NCBI GenBank assembly: GCA_003427395.1
Contig: BFEA01000154.1
Location: forward strand, 2,256,076-2,303,611
Direction of reading: 5' to 3'
DNA from: Chara braunii
Lineage: Eukaryota > Streptophyta > Charophyceae > Charales > Characeae
Length of the DNA stretch: 47,536 nt
Below are positions 20,291 through 32,202 of the stretch, in pieces. How positions within the stretch are numbered: position 1 is the first letter of the stretch; every line of letters starts with the position of its first letter. Made by a program: the position numbers and the translations under genes. The notes beneath the pieces were generated by a model that worked only from the letters and a program-made list of their open reading frames with translations, was not told where the DNA came from and ran no database searches.

Positions 20291-20770
20291 GGGGAGAAGC
20301 AGGAACAAGTGGTGAAGAGTTTGAAGGAGAAATTTAAAGAAGGAGGTCTTGTGTTGGCGGTCCCTGATTATGAAGCCGTTACAGAACGACCATTTATCAT
20401 AGAGACTGATGCTGGACCCACAGCTTTGGGAGGAGTCCTAATACAAGCAGATCTGAAAGGGAAGGAAAGACCTTTGCGTTTTGAAAGTTGAACTCTCAAT
20501 ACTACTGAGCGAAACTACTCTCGATTCAAAAAGGAAACCTTAGCATTACTGCACTGCCTGCGTATCTTTAGGCACTATCTCTATGGGAGGAGGTTTGTCC
20601 TAAGGATAGATCCAACAACCCTTGTATATTCCCTCAAGAATTTCGCACCCACAGATCCTACTATCGCCAGATGGCTCACATATATCTGGATGTTCGATTT
20701 TCAGTTGGAACATATCTCAGGGAACAAGAACAGGGCTGATGGATTAAGCAGGATAGAGTGGAAAAAGTCT
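20291..20770 (+). pseudogene. pol (RH): RNase H domain, one stop
   Basis: RNase H removes the RNA strand from the RNA-DNA hybrid during replication. The text begins KEKFKEGGLVLAVPDYE and FIIETDAGPTALGGVL (the TDAS-like first catalytic Asp), then ERNYSRFKKETLALLHCLRIFRHYLYGRRFVLRIDPTTL (catalytic Glu in KETLAL and the T/P-D position in RIDPTTL), and ends DFQLEHISGNKNRADGLSRI, the typical N-x-x-A-D-x-L-S-R end of Ty3/gypsy RNase H. A TGA at 20489-20491, between LRFES and TLNTTERNYS, replaces a residue that would be Arg (CGA) in a functional protein. Confidence 0.88.
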
Positions 20771-22510
20771 GGGGATGCAAAGGAAGAGACTCCACCAGTG
20801 GATGGATTCCTTGATGGAGATGATATGCAGCTCCATTTGAATTCATGGAGACTAAGTGTTAATGATAGGAATGCAAGGAGAGGAAAGTCCATGTGGTACG
20901 CCCTAACAACTTTTGTAAAGATCGATGGGTTGGTGTTGAAACCTTTCATTGAAGAAGACGCATGGGGAGAAAGGAATGGAGAATGGATGAAAGAGTTGGC
21001 TCTGGCTGAAACCTACAGGCTGACTGACGATCCAGTAACAATTGAGGCAGGAACGAAGCAGGTAGATCAGCACCTGCTGACAATGGGGAGAATACACTAC
21101 CTCGTCAACTCACTATTACAAGTACAGGCTGACAATAAGGAAGAGGTAGTAAAGGCAGACGAGATAGTGTTATGGGATGATTTCGAATTTGATGAAGAGA
21201 TGAAAGGAGAAGAGTTTGAACAAGGAGAAATCTCGAAGAATTTCCGGGAAGAAGAATATGATGGGTTCCACTTGCTCTCAGGGGATAAACGTGAAAGAGA
21301 TGTTGATAAGAAAAATTTCCGTATGAGAGATCATTACTTAGTGAGGGGAGGCCATCTCTTCATCAAGGACAAAAGGGGACCTCCTAAGAGTCCTAGGAGG
21401 GTCATTTGTGGCAGGAATCGGCAGATCGATGTGATAGCAGCGCTTCATGATGGACCCGTAGGAGGTCACAGAAGTTTCGCCACTACCATCAAGAAGGTGA
21501 CCGAACTGTACTTTTGGGAAGGCATGTATGGAATGATCCGAAAGTACTGTGAATCGTGCGTTCCCTGCCAAATCAGATCTCCAATCAGGTGNAAGGAACC
21601 CCTACATCCGAGATATATCAAGGATGTGGGGTCAGTGATCCATCTGGATCTCCTTACAATGTCATTGGGACTTGGAGGCTATAACTATATCTTTGATGCG
21701 CGAGATAACCTTACAGGATTTGTTGATGGAAAGGTCATCCGAACCACGACAGGAGCAGTCTTGACAGATTGCATCAAAGAATATTACCTCCGGTATCCTT
21801 TCGTTGTGGAGTTTACAATGGATAGGGGGTCTGAGATTACGTGTGGGGAAGTGAAGGAGCTGCTGGACGACCTAGGAGTTATTGCCAAGTACACGACCAG
21901 ACCACATCCGCAAGCGAATGCACCGGTTGAAAGAGGGCATAGTACGATCACCAATTTACTGGCGAAGTGGACAGCAGGGAAGCCAAACCTGTGGCCCAAG
22001 TTCCTAAGAACGGTGTTTTTTGTCGAGAACATTACAGTCAAGGGAACCATAGGTTATGCCCCTTCAACCCTGTGGTATGGAAGGCATGCCACATTTCCTA
22101 TAGAGAGTTTCTTAAAGACGTGGCGAAGGCAGGATCTCGAGAATGATATGCCTCTGGAGGAATTGCTTGACATCAGGGTCAGGCAGGTCAGTATTACTGA
22201 AGAACGGATACAGGAAGCAGTGGAAAGAGTGGCTGACAGTCGTGGAATGAACAAAGAAAGGTGGGATAGATCTCCGCGCGTTAGGGATGAACCATTGGAG
22301 GTTGGAGAGATAGTACTGCTGTATGACTCCTCACTCAAGAAGCAATGGTCGAGGAAGCTGAACAAGAGATGGTTGGGACCCTTCAGAGTCAGACGCAGAG
22401 GGAATTATGTAGCTTATGAACTGGAAGAGATGGATGAAACACCAAGGAAAGACTGAATTTCGGGATCTAGGTTGAAGAAGTTCAAAATGAGGCAAGATGT
22501 GAGTTCATAA
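20771..22510 (+). pseudogene. pol (IN): Integrase, DD35E with GPF module, nearly intact
   Basis: Integrase inserts the element DNA into the host chromosome. A linker rich in Asp/Glu precedes an HHCC zinc-binding domain (HDGPVGGH from 21446, then CESCVPC). The catalytic core has Asp at 21647 (VIHLDLLTM), Asp at 21821 (FTMDRGSE) and Glu at 21929 (APVERGHSTITNLL), giving exactly 35 residues between the second Asp and Glu. A C-terminal GPF module follows (KRWLGPFRVRRRGNYVAYEL). No chromodomain is visible. A TGA at 22454-22456 precedes further sense text (ISGSRLKKFKMRQDVSS) ending at TAA 22508-22510, which I take as the ancestral end. One N at 21592 affects one residue. The catalytic core is the best preserved part of the element. 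Confidence 0.92.
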
Positions 22511-22597
22511 AAGATGAAAGAAAGGCCTGATGATCTTGTGGAGCCTTTGCTGTGACATTTCTTTTGCGAACAGTCGGTTGTTAACCAGCTGCTGACT

Positions 22598-22638
22598 TTT
22601 TCCTTTATCTGTCACTCCCTTTTCTTTTCTGTGTGCAG
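22598..22638 (+). promoter_or_regulatory. 3' splice-site sequence before the downstream ORF
   Basis: A long pyrimidine-rich tract (TTTTTCCTTTATCTGTC, then ACTCCCTTTTCTTTTC) leads into TGTGTGCAG at 22630-22638. The first in-frame ATG of the next ORF is only 26 bases further (22664). This is a near-ideal acceptor and would allow the ORF behind integrase to be made from a spliced subgenomic RNA. A candidate donor is the GTAAGT at 8386. Usage is inference. Confidence 0.55.
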
Positions 22639-22663
22639 GCGTGACCCAGGAAAACAGGCAGCC

Positions 22664-24748
22664 ATGACACAGAAGAGAGGGTTGGTGGGTCCTTCCAGGA
22701 TAATTCCTGGAAGAGAAGGGTGAAAAAAGATGCAGCTGGTAACGAAGGACTCGAAACAAATGCTTGTCTACAAGGAAGGGGACAATCTGAGGATCTTCCT
22801 GAGGGAATTCGAGGAGAATGCCTTCATAAGAGAATGGAGTACTCGGACCATGCTCGAACAGGTGGCAGGATTGGGGGAGTGCAATGAAGTGATAGATGAG
22901 ATTGCCTTGGAATGTCTGGGATGGTTGGATTTCAAGGCTGGTATGTGCGCGAAATATGGGGACTTGGCAAGGGATGAGATCGAAGATGATATCATTTTCG
23001 ATGACACAAACTTGGAAGATTTTGAGGACAGCATCCGCCTATGCTCAGAAAAAAGAAGGTGGGGTGAACGAAAGATGATGGAGCAGGTGTTGAGGAGGAT
23101 AGCACCAAGGGAATATGAGGCGGTAAAGAGGATCAAAGAGGAGTCAGACACCAGAGACAGCTTCCTTGTCAAGATGAGAAAGGCCTATCCCTTGGAGGTG
23201 CAGAGACAGAAGAAGAAACAGTTACTTCAGGAGCAGGGATTGTATATTGGCAAGAGGGGAGAGAGGATAGAAAGGAGAGCTCAGAAGGAAGATAGGGAAA
23301 ATATCACGACCTCTCAGCAGGGGAATGATGAGGACAGAGCTCAAGGTGAAGATGAGTCAATAAAAGAAGACAAGACACAAATGGAGGGACATGATGGTAA
23401 GGAAATGGAAGGCAATGACAAGGCAGGAGAGGTGAAAAAGAGAGACGAGAAGGTGAAGGGAAAGGAGAAGGACAATGAGGAGAATGAAATGGCAGGACCT
23501 TCTCGAACTGCAGAAGAACCTACTTCCAATGAGCCTCCAAAGGAACGAGGCACAAGGAGATGGACAGAGGAAAAGAGGCAGAGAAAAGAAAAAGAAAACA
23601 GGGAATGGAGGAATTTGGTTGTGACCTCGTTAAGAAAAAATGAGTTGCCTTCAGACGCACACTGGAGCTTGAAGTTGGAAAGAAAGATAATCTCTGAAAC
23701 CGTAATCAGCTCCAAGCTAGCAACTGATNTGGACAGATTGATCCGGTTGAATCAGCTACTCAGGGACGATTGTGAATGGATCCTTGAGGGGGAAGCAGAA
23801 GTAGACAGCAGGTTGAGAAAAGTGGTGGAAGAAAAGAGAAAGGAATTAGAAGTTCCCATTCAGGAGCTTCAGGATAGGATGAAGGAAAAAACAGAATTAT
23901 CCACTCAGGGAGTAGCAAGCCATGTCTCTGAAATCCTGAAGGAAATTCAAAGGTTGAGGGCAAAAGAAGAAAAAAGGGACCTGCAGTGGGCAAAGGTGAA
24001 AAAAAAGATGGAAAGTTTGAAGACAGAAATGGAAAAGGCAAGGATTGAACGAGGAAAGCTGGAATTGAAGGTGGAGGCACTGAGCATTGCTCTTGAAAAT
24101 AAGAGTAAAGAGACAGAGACAGAAAGGATGGAGAAAGAAAAGTTGGAAAAAGAAATTGAAAAATTGGAGACAAAGGTCAATGAACAAGGAAAGGCAATTG
24201 AAGAAAGCAAAAAGAAGCTGGAAAATAAGAAGGGGGAGAAGGTGGAAGAAGCCTTGGAAAAGCCAACAGAGGATATTCAGACGAAGGTTGGAGTGAAGGA
24301 TATTCAGAAAAATGAGGACATGAGGAAAAACCTGAGAATAGAGAAAGTAGAGAAGAGACTTGAGATTAACAGACAGGACAAGGGATTAGAGGTAAGAGTT
24401 GTCACCTTGTCTGAAAAGGATGTTGGGGAAACATCCCTAACTGATTGCAGAGTGGGACAGGATAGGAAGAGATCCTACCTTGAGACATTGATTGGGGCAG
24501 CATCACCGGGTATCCCATCATCTGCAAAGAGGACAAAGGAATAGGAGAAAAAATTATGTTGGTATTGCATGAAGGGAATCCACAGGAGAGATGATTGTTC
24601 TGAGTTCAAGATAGATAGGGAAAAAGGGTTAGTTGTCCTCGATGAGAACAACAGGCTCATCGATAAGAAGGAAAATCTGATTAAGAAAATCAAAAGAGGG
24701 TTCAGGGTCCAGTTTTATGAGCAACTAGGGTTCACATTAGAAGATTAG
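22664..24748 (+). pseudogene. Second gag-like ORF downstream of integrase
   Basis: The frame starts at ATG 22664, has a TGA at 22721 after 19 codons, is then open from ATG 22730 for 604 codons to TAG 24542, and continues for 67 sense codons to TAG 24746. Residues about 1-165 (from 22730) have the texture of a retroelement capsid: EGDNLRIFLREFEENAFIRE, W..FKAGMCAKYGDL, TNLEDFEDSIRLC, VLRRIAPREYEAV. Then comes a charged Lys/Glu linker, a long heptad-rich coiled coil (about 330-560), and after the TAG the knuckle C-WY-C-MKGI-H-RRDD-C (CX2CX4HX4C). It has the domain set of Gag but lies where some plant retroelements carry an env-like gene, and no membrane segment is visible. A related knuckle lies on the minus strand at 41940-43050. 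Possible origins are a duplicated or captured gag, or the fused 5' end of another element. Confidence 0.75.
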
Positions 24749-25617
24749 AGTAAGGAAGTTTTGACATTGTACATTAGGGGTTGAGGGTGAAGGAGGCGGT
24801 ATGGTGAGTTGATATTCTTTCTTTTTGCGAGCATCTGATGGAGTGTCTTTTGTCGGACATGCATCTTTCACAATTGCCATATTAGGGGATCGTGTATATT
24901 ATCTTGACTCGGCATTTTGAACTCTAGTAGTTGAGGGTAGGTTAAACATATAATTCATTCTACTGTCTTAAGGATCTGTGCATCAGTCTGAATCAATTTT
25001 TGACATATACTTTTATATTCAGTTGAGCTTCTCTATCCTAAGTTATTTGCGAGGTATACCTATAGAAAACCTGAACACTTTGTACTTTCACATTTGAGTT
25101 GATCCGGTGTTTGGGTTTGGTTGATGAAATGTGTATTTTGGATATGTATGCAGTCTATGTTGTCGGATCTTGAACTAGGATGCTTAGAAAAGCGTCTAAG
25201 TGTTCAAGAGTGACAAGATGAAATGAGATTTGCAGAGTTGAAAGTTATTCTGCATCTATGATAGGTCATTTGTATGCCTTGTTTATGTGGTTATTTTTTA
25301 AACGGACCCTGAAAAAGGGCATGGAAAAGTCAAGATTTACTTTTGCATATGAGAAACCCTTTGAATCAGGGAAATGTATGTTGTGAATGAAATGGATGTT
25401 TTTTTTGTCTTCTGACAAGACAAGGGGTCAAACACATGCTTTATACTTTCTTTATAGATATTTTGGTTGACTTTCTGGAAAAAGATCCCCGAGACGTGTG
25501 CCTGTCCAACCTGTGATCGAGGTCTGGTAGGCACGGCCCCTAAATGACTCTGACGATGCCCCTCGATCAGAGACAAGTTTTTCAATCATGTTGAATCATT
25601 CTTATTGATATTGTCTC

Positions 25618-25621
<4 letters not shown>

Positions 25622-25681
<60 letters not shown>
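25622..25681. repeat. (TA)n microsatellite
   Basis: About 60 bp of pure alternating AT. The Tyr/Ile frame over it is an artefact. Confidence 0.97.
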
Positions 25682-25686
<5 letters not shown>

Positions 25687-26544
25687 GGGTTTGTTCACCC
25701 ATTCAAGGACAACTGACGAGGGGAGATGAATTTTATCTGGTCAAATTTGAATTTTATATGTGTATTTTTGAAATAATCATCGTTCATCCACTTATGGAGG
25801 TCAGTCTGAGGGACTTAAAATTACCAAGCCTATGGTGGAAAATTGGCATCGTTGGGACGTAACTCCCAGCGTGGGCTGCTGACCAAGTATAACCAGGCAG
25901 CGGGCCTTCCGATTACGGCCTGAGACTAAACTTGAGGGGAAGGTTTCCCTAATGATCCTATCAAGTTCGGGTAGATATCGGGGGGATCGAGAGTCAGGTC
26001 TAGATATTTGATAGGAGGTAATCATCCTGTGTTGCGTAACCAATACAAGTACCACCATTAGATTAACAAACATGGTGGGCCACATATCAGGCCCGATCAA
26101 CCGACTGTGGTGGGTTGAGACCAAGGTTGTCGATCCCCTCTCATTAGACTTCGGGTGGGACGGTAAAAATTGACTAAGGTTGAGACCCTCGTCCTAAGGG
26201 TAGGATTCATTTATGGTTCCTAACTCCTCGGACACCCAACGAGGTCCTGACAATAAAGTCTAAAGTTGAGGGGAGAGGCTATCATTATCTTCCTTGGTGA
26301 CCTCTGTAACTGTAGTACAAATCCCGTATCCCCACTTTGAGTCATATGGAACAATATTTCTTTGGTATTGCAATTGTTGGTACGTGGGAAACCCAGGTTA
26401 AAATACTGGCAGTATGGACGCGCCAAGGGAGATAGTGAGGGTCTTCAAGCGACAACTTCGTCGAGGAAATCGAATTTTGACAACTTGTCGCGCCAGAAGG
26501 CCTTTGTTTGCATTTAAATTCCCCAACGACACGGACGTCGCTTA

Positions 26545-26561
26545 ATGGGGTCTGGGAAGAC
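26545..26561 (+). other. Polypurine-tract-like sequence before the 3' LTR
   Basis: ATGGGGTCTGGGAAGAC directly precedes TGTCGG. The context CGTCGCTTAATGGGGTC is kept, with changes, on the minus strand next to the LTR start at 39215 (CGACGCTTAATAGGGTCCG). Conservation between two elements supports its role as the plus-strand primer region. Confidence 0.65.
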
Positions 26562-28182
26562 TGTCGGAGTTGATACCCTTACAAGGGTATCCAGTCATGA
26601 TTTTACAGTCGACACAATGTCGACACCAACTGTTAGAATGGGGTTGGCTAAAAACAGAAACTGGGGTAAAACCCTCGACCATTATGGTCACGAAAGTTAG
26701 AAACCGCAAGGGTCAAAACACGGCACAAGCGGACAGGAGTCAGGGGTTAAAAATTTCGAATGCTCGCAGAGCGTGCAAAGATGACGGAGGTTAGTAGATA
26801 AAATGACCATGCGCGTCATTCCGGCACGCGCAGAGACTGCAAAACGATTAGTAAATAAAGCCTCCGACCACAAGGTCGGAAGGTTAGTCAAAACGAAAAA
26901 GAGTCGCGCAGACGCAACGACGGTTGTTTCTCAATCGGTTGACGACTGAGGGAGTACGACTGTTTCGGCTCAAGTCCGCGGACGTCGAGTGTATCAGAAA
27001 AAAGCGAGGCGGGAAACCACTCCCCGTAGGATAAAAATAGGTAGGAATTAGTAAAAGCCCCGGCCATGAGGCCAGGGCAACTAGGGAAGAGGGGTCTAAC
27101 CTGTTGTAGCAGGCCGCAGTGGCTAAACGGTGGCCTGAGTTTCCCCTACGGTAGGCTGCAGACCCTAAGTACTGATCGAACTGGGCCCTGTACTCTACTT
27201 ACGGCAGATTAACTCTTAGTAGAACCGAACTAGGAGCTAGCCCAGTAGGTACAGGCACATAACTGATACGCAGAGGATCTCGGGATCGAGTCAGACCTGC
27301 CTCGGGGCTAGCTCCTTTTGCTAGCTGTAGGGGGCGGGACTTACCTTTTCCGCCCACCCACAAAGAGGCGGGATTCGAACCTATGACCTCGAGCTTGGGA
27401 CAAGATAAAGTTGTAACCCGTTGTGACAGTTGGCACAACGGGGTAAATAGTAGTTAGATCCTCTCTTTTGCTTTTTCTTTTTCTGTATTGTTATTAGTTA
27501 GATTTGTTGTTGGTTTTTANGCCCCGTGGTCGGAAACCTCTCNCNACATCACTTTGATGAATCTACCCCAGGAAAACACGNTAGATACAGTCAAGGGAGT
27601 TAGCAGAGATCCCAGACGAGGTGCCGCTAAGGACTACGGCGCGACGCCGCGGAAGTCCAACTCGGGGGACAACGAACTAGGAGAAAGGGGAGAGGAGTAA
27701 GAGAAGAAAAGCAACTTGGGCCAGGAGGGAGATATCACGAGTAAGCTGGAGAGCGGGGATTCACGTGAAAGAAGGAGAGCACGAGAAGAAGGAGAAGGGG
27801 AAGTGAAAGGAGACAGAAAGAGGCGGAAGTACCATCGCTGATTCTCAGCATTCGGTGCCGTCATCCCGCCGTTTTTGGGAAAAATCGNTGCTGCTTATTG
27901 CGGCATTGCTTGAGTGTCCGCGTTCACAGAAAACGCACCCCTGATCCGGAAACGGGAGACCGTGTAAGAGAAGAAGAAGGAGAGGAGGAAGAAGGAGAAA
28001 AAGAAAGAAGGAAGAAGGAAGAAGGAGGAGAGGAGAAAGAAGGAAGGAGAGAAAGGGGGGGGAGGATCGAAGAAGAAAGGATGCTCACCTGGCCATGACA
28101 TTGCCAGCGACCTCGTCAACCACCGGACTTCGTTAATCAGCGAGCTCGTGGTTGTCGAGCTATCACCTTGGCGTACTGAAGC

Positions 28183-28251
28183 ATGACGGAGCAGGAAAAC
28201 ATCCGACGACAACGACAACTTCGGCGACGGGAAAGGAAAGAGCAAAGACAG
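28183..28251 (+). CDS. Putative leader exon ending at a splice donor (copy 2)
   Basis: Same 23-codon Arg/Gln-rich open segment as at 8317, with GTAAGT at 28252-28257. In this position it would lie in the 3' LTR and be untranslated in a full-length element transcript unless the LTR acts as a promoter for downstream sequence. Confidence 0.35.
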
Positions 28252-28319
28252 GTAAGTCTCGCGATCTTTGGTATCTCTACTTCTACTATCACTACTACTA
28301 CTATCTCTACTACTTCTAT

Positions 28320-28350
<31 letters not shown>

Positions 28351-30426
28351 GTTGTTACTACGTATATGTATATGCGAGTGAATGAGCGACGATCTCGCCC
28401 CTACTATCGGTCACTACCATCAACGGGAGATGGAGAGTGAATAGGGTCTCACCCCCCCCACTCATCTATGGAACCTGCTATCAGATTATGTGTGTGTGCG
28501 TGTGTATGTGTTTGTGTGTTCGAGTGTGTGAGTGTGTGAGAAGGAAAGAAAAAGAGGTATGAAGGAGAGAGAATNAGATTTGGGACTTTGANACTTGATG
28601 ACATTTGGATTCAGACTCGACATTGGATTGGGACGCTGGACGGGGGATTACTTGTGACCGGTACCGAAGACTTGGCGCTGACGACATCCCCATCTTTCCC
28701 CTCTTCTTCGTCTAATCCCCTCTCCTTCGTCTGACCCCCTCCTCTTTGTCTGTGCATAACGGGACCAGCGCATTCTTCTTGAATAAGCGCTAGGCCCCTT
28801 CACACCATGTGGCGATGATGATGTAGGGGCTGCGTTGCGAAATCGATCGTTCGGATCATTGGTATCTAAGTCTTCCTCTACACCATCTTGTACTTGTATT
28901 GAGAGGTCGATTCTTGTTCTGGTCTGCACATTTATGGTGTGCAACAGGATGAAGGGAGAGAGAGAGGAGAGAGAGAGAGAGAGAGGAGGAGCAAGAGAGA
29001 GGAGAGAAGGGAAGGTTGAGCGATACAAGATCGGGTTACTACGTACTTGTTGCACTATGAGAGTGTGGAAGAGAGAGAGAGACGATAAGTCCCCGACCTT
29101 AGCCGATAGATAAGTCTCCATGCCGTGCGACGCCACACGCTACTCGATTCGATAGAATGAGCAAATCAAGAAATAAGAGTGTATATTTCCACGTTTCAGC
29201 GGAAGATTCATTCCGTTTTTGCTCGTCCTATCGATGGAATGTGAGTATATGAGACGTTCATGATTCGATCAGGAAGAGAGAGAGAGTGAGAAGAGAGAGA
29301 GAGATTAGGAGAGAATCTTACATGGGCGCACGCACAATGAAACCGGCAAGTTGCTTGCTCGGGTTGAGAGGCCCGGGTAAGCTTCTTAAGGCTCATCGTA
29401 ATGGGGATAGATTGTTGTGATCGGTGTTCTGGGCCGCACGTCACATGGATCAAAAGAAAAAGCAAAGCAAAATGTAACGATGTATATTTCCTCGTTTTAG
29501 TAGAAGTTTCATCTCGATCTTGCCCATCCTATCGATGGGGTGTGTGTGTGTATAGGGTCTCATCTCACCATCTCGCCAGTGGGAGTGCATGTGTGTGTGT
29601 GTGTGTGTGAGGAGATGAGATGCAAGAACAAACAGACCAACAAAACAGACATACATGGACAGAGTGAGCAGGCAGAAAAACACAGAGTTGCAAACAGTCA
29701 GCCGCAGAAAAGCAAACAGGTAGCCAGGTATGACGAACATACAGGATACAGACAAACTCACAAACGAACAGAATGAGAGAGACATCACACAGATCTACAG
29801 ACAAAACAAGACACAGATCGACAGATAGACATACAGTATTTTGTCGGTCACGAAAACAGTAGACAGACGGACGAAGCCAGCCACACACGAAGACCAAACA
29901 TAGGCTGGAGGCAGGGAGACAATGGGGAAACATAGCAGGTATGACCAGCCTGTAACTGGGTAGGGACACAAGGTGATCTTTTGGGATACTAATGGCAGCA
30001 GTGAGTTAGAAACGAGGTTGTGGGTGCAGTGCGTGACATACCTGGTGCTGGAAGCATNCANCAGTGGNCGCCATATGCNNGTGCTCCGGGAATNNTGTTG
30101 ACNTTNTCTTTCTGCTCCACAGTACAGGCTAGTCAGGATCTNCCACACGTAGTCTGGGCGCTAATCGCCAGATAGAATATCTACTCTGGTTCGTCGTTGA
30201 TGGTGATGATGGGACCAGTATGGCATGATTCCTACTTGGTGTTTCTCGTCATTGGTTCGAGGTCGAGACTTTTTGGTCTCATATGCATGATGATGTTTGA
30301 TTGCTGAAGTTCGTTAGTACTCACAGTTCTTGCATTATTATTACTATTATTATTATTGTTATTATTATTAATATTATTATTATTATTATTATTATTATTG
30401 TTGATTTTTTATTATTATTATTATTA

Positions 30427-30491
<65 letters not shown>

Positions 30492-32202
30492 TATTATTAT
30501 TATTATTATTATTGAGAAGAACGAGCCCTCAGTTGGTCCTATCAGACATCACGTTGTTCTATGCTATGACCCAGCAAGCGAAACGACCGTCCTAAGTGAA
30601 GGCGGGCCTGAATATTCATCGCAGGCCCAATTCGACATTTCCGTATGTAGGTATTCAGGCTCCTTATGCATATCAGCTGGTTGGGCAAATGCTCAGACCC
30701 CGCCAAGCTGCGCTGAACGGTTGACCCAGGCCGCGAAAGATTGTGCCTGGGCACCTACACGCTAGATGGGACAACGGGGCGTAGGTGACCATAGCCAGGT
30801 TGCTGGGCGCCAAGGGGTACAGCGGATGAGTGGGAGATCTTCAAAAGTAATGTGTTATGTTGGGATAATCAAAGTCTGACTGAGGGTAACGATATACATA
30901 CCTGGAACATGGAAGAGAGGTCACCGGTGGTGTGGGCGGTCATGCACTTGGGTCTATATGATTTAAAGTGATCCTGTTGATGGAAAACAACTGTAGCATG
31001 GGATAGTATGGTAGAGTAGGCTGGGCACTGGGCGCCGGACAGAGAAAGCGACTCTGGATATTGTATGGGTGTGGCATGCGGCTTGGACATTGGCTCATTA
31101 CTATTGTATTGCTCTATTTGATGGATACTCGATGCACTTGTACTTTATACTCATGCATGGTTAAGCTCAAGCAGCCGCTGGATTCGCAGCTTGAGTTTCT
31201 ATATGACATTCACAATCATATTCCGTACGATGATTATTGTTATTATCATTGTTTATTGTTATTACTATTATTATTGTTATTATTATTCTACTCAATATTA
31301 AGTTGGGATTATTCCTGATATTGAACATCATGAGACAGGGAAGAAGAAGGTGCAGGATGCTAAAAAGGAAGGAACATCGTTACCATGTGGTGGTACCTGC
31401 CTCCTCCACTCTTCTCCCCTTTCCTTTGACCTCGTCTCTTCGATTTTCTCTTCTCTGTATTTTTCTGAAGTTATTATTATGATCGTTTCGTTCTTAAGCA
31501 TCATTTTGTGGGTCCTTGAATGACTGATTAATATCAAAAGAAATAGGGAGGATCATATTTGAGAAGTATGGGGCATTATAGAGGGAGAGACGTCGTCACC
31601 ATGTGATGGTGCCTGTCTCCTCCATCCTTCCCCATTCTCCTGTGAACTAATCCCCTTACTTCCTTTTTGATTTCACAATTACCTAAATATGAAGTTTTAT
31701 TCTATGAAAAATGATACTTAGACAAACAGACAACAGGGCGATTGCAGGAGCTCTGCCGAAGTTAAGGAGGAACTCTGGAGGCAGGAAACCTTAAGGTACG
31801 CGTCACATATTTTTTTCCCGTATACCCTTAAAAGCTACGCCCTTCTATTGTCAGCTTGTATGATTGTACGATATATTGTTTATGGTTTTCTTCAGGACTA
31901 AAGCAGTAAAAGCAAAAGGGTTATATGATTGAAATCATAACGTGCCTGGTGTTATAAAAGGAACCCAGAAAAGAACCGAGAAGGAACTTAGCCTGCATGG
32001 TCTTGAAAAAAACAAAGGCAGTATGGTGGAGGCCTCCATTGGGGTCGTCAAACTGCCTGCATGGAATGACTAAAAGAGTACTCGCCGTGCGAACTACCCA
32101 GTCATCCACCTAACTAGTTAACTTTTGACATGCATACATTGGAAACAGGAAGATGCCGTGCATCTTCTCTCTTGACTCACCAGCTAAATCCAAGGCTAAT
32201 CC

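Larger units (their letters stand above)
24749..26561 (+). other. 3' non-coding part of the internal region
   Basis: About 1.8 kb without a credible gene. It is AT-rich to 25.6 kb, then has a TA microsatellite, then a mixed-composition part with several small inverted repeats (for example GGGTTTGTTCACCC near 25686 and GGCC..CGGCC near 25903) up to the polypurine-like end. Short frames here have no recognisable domain. Confidence 0.6.

Noticed and set aside
22768-24210. Minus-strand frames opposite the gag-like ORF
   Set aside because: Shadows of the plus-strand Lys/Glu-rich coding sequence; Ser/Phe/Leu-rich and overlapping in several frames.
22664-24748. Env-like protein
   Set aside because: The position and splice site fit an env-like gene, but there is no signal peptide or transmembrane segment, and the capsid-like part plus zinc knuckle point to Gag.
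27488-28440. Separate host genes duplicated in the window
   Set aside because: These frames are the same as 7622-8574 and belong to the LTR repeat. They are short, contain Ns and have no domain.
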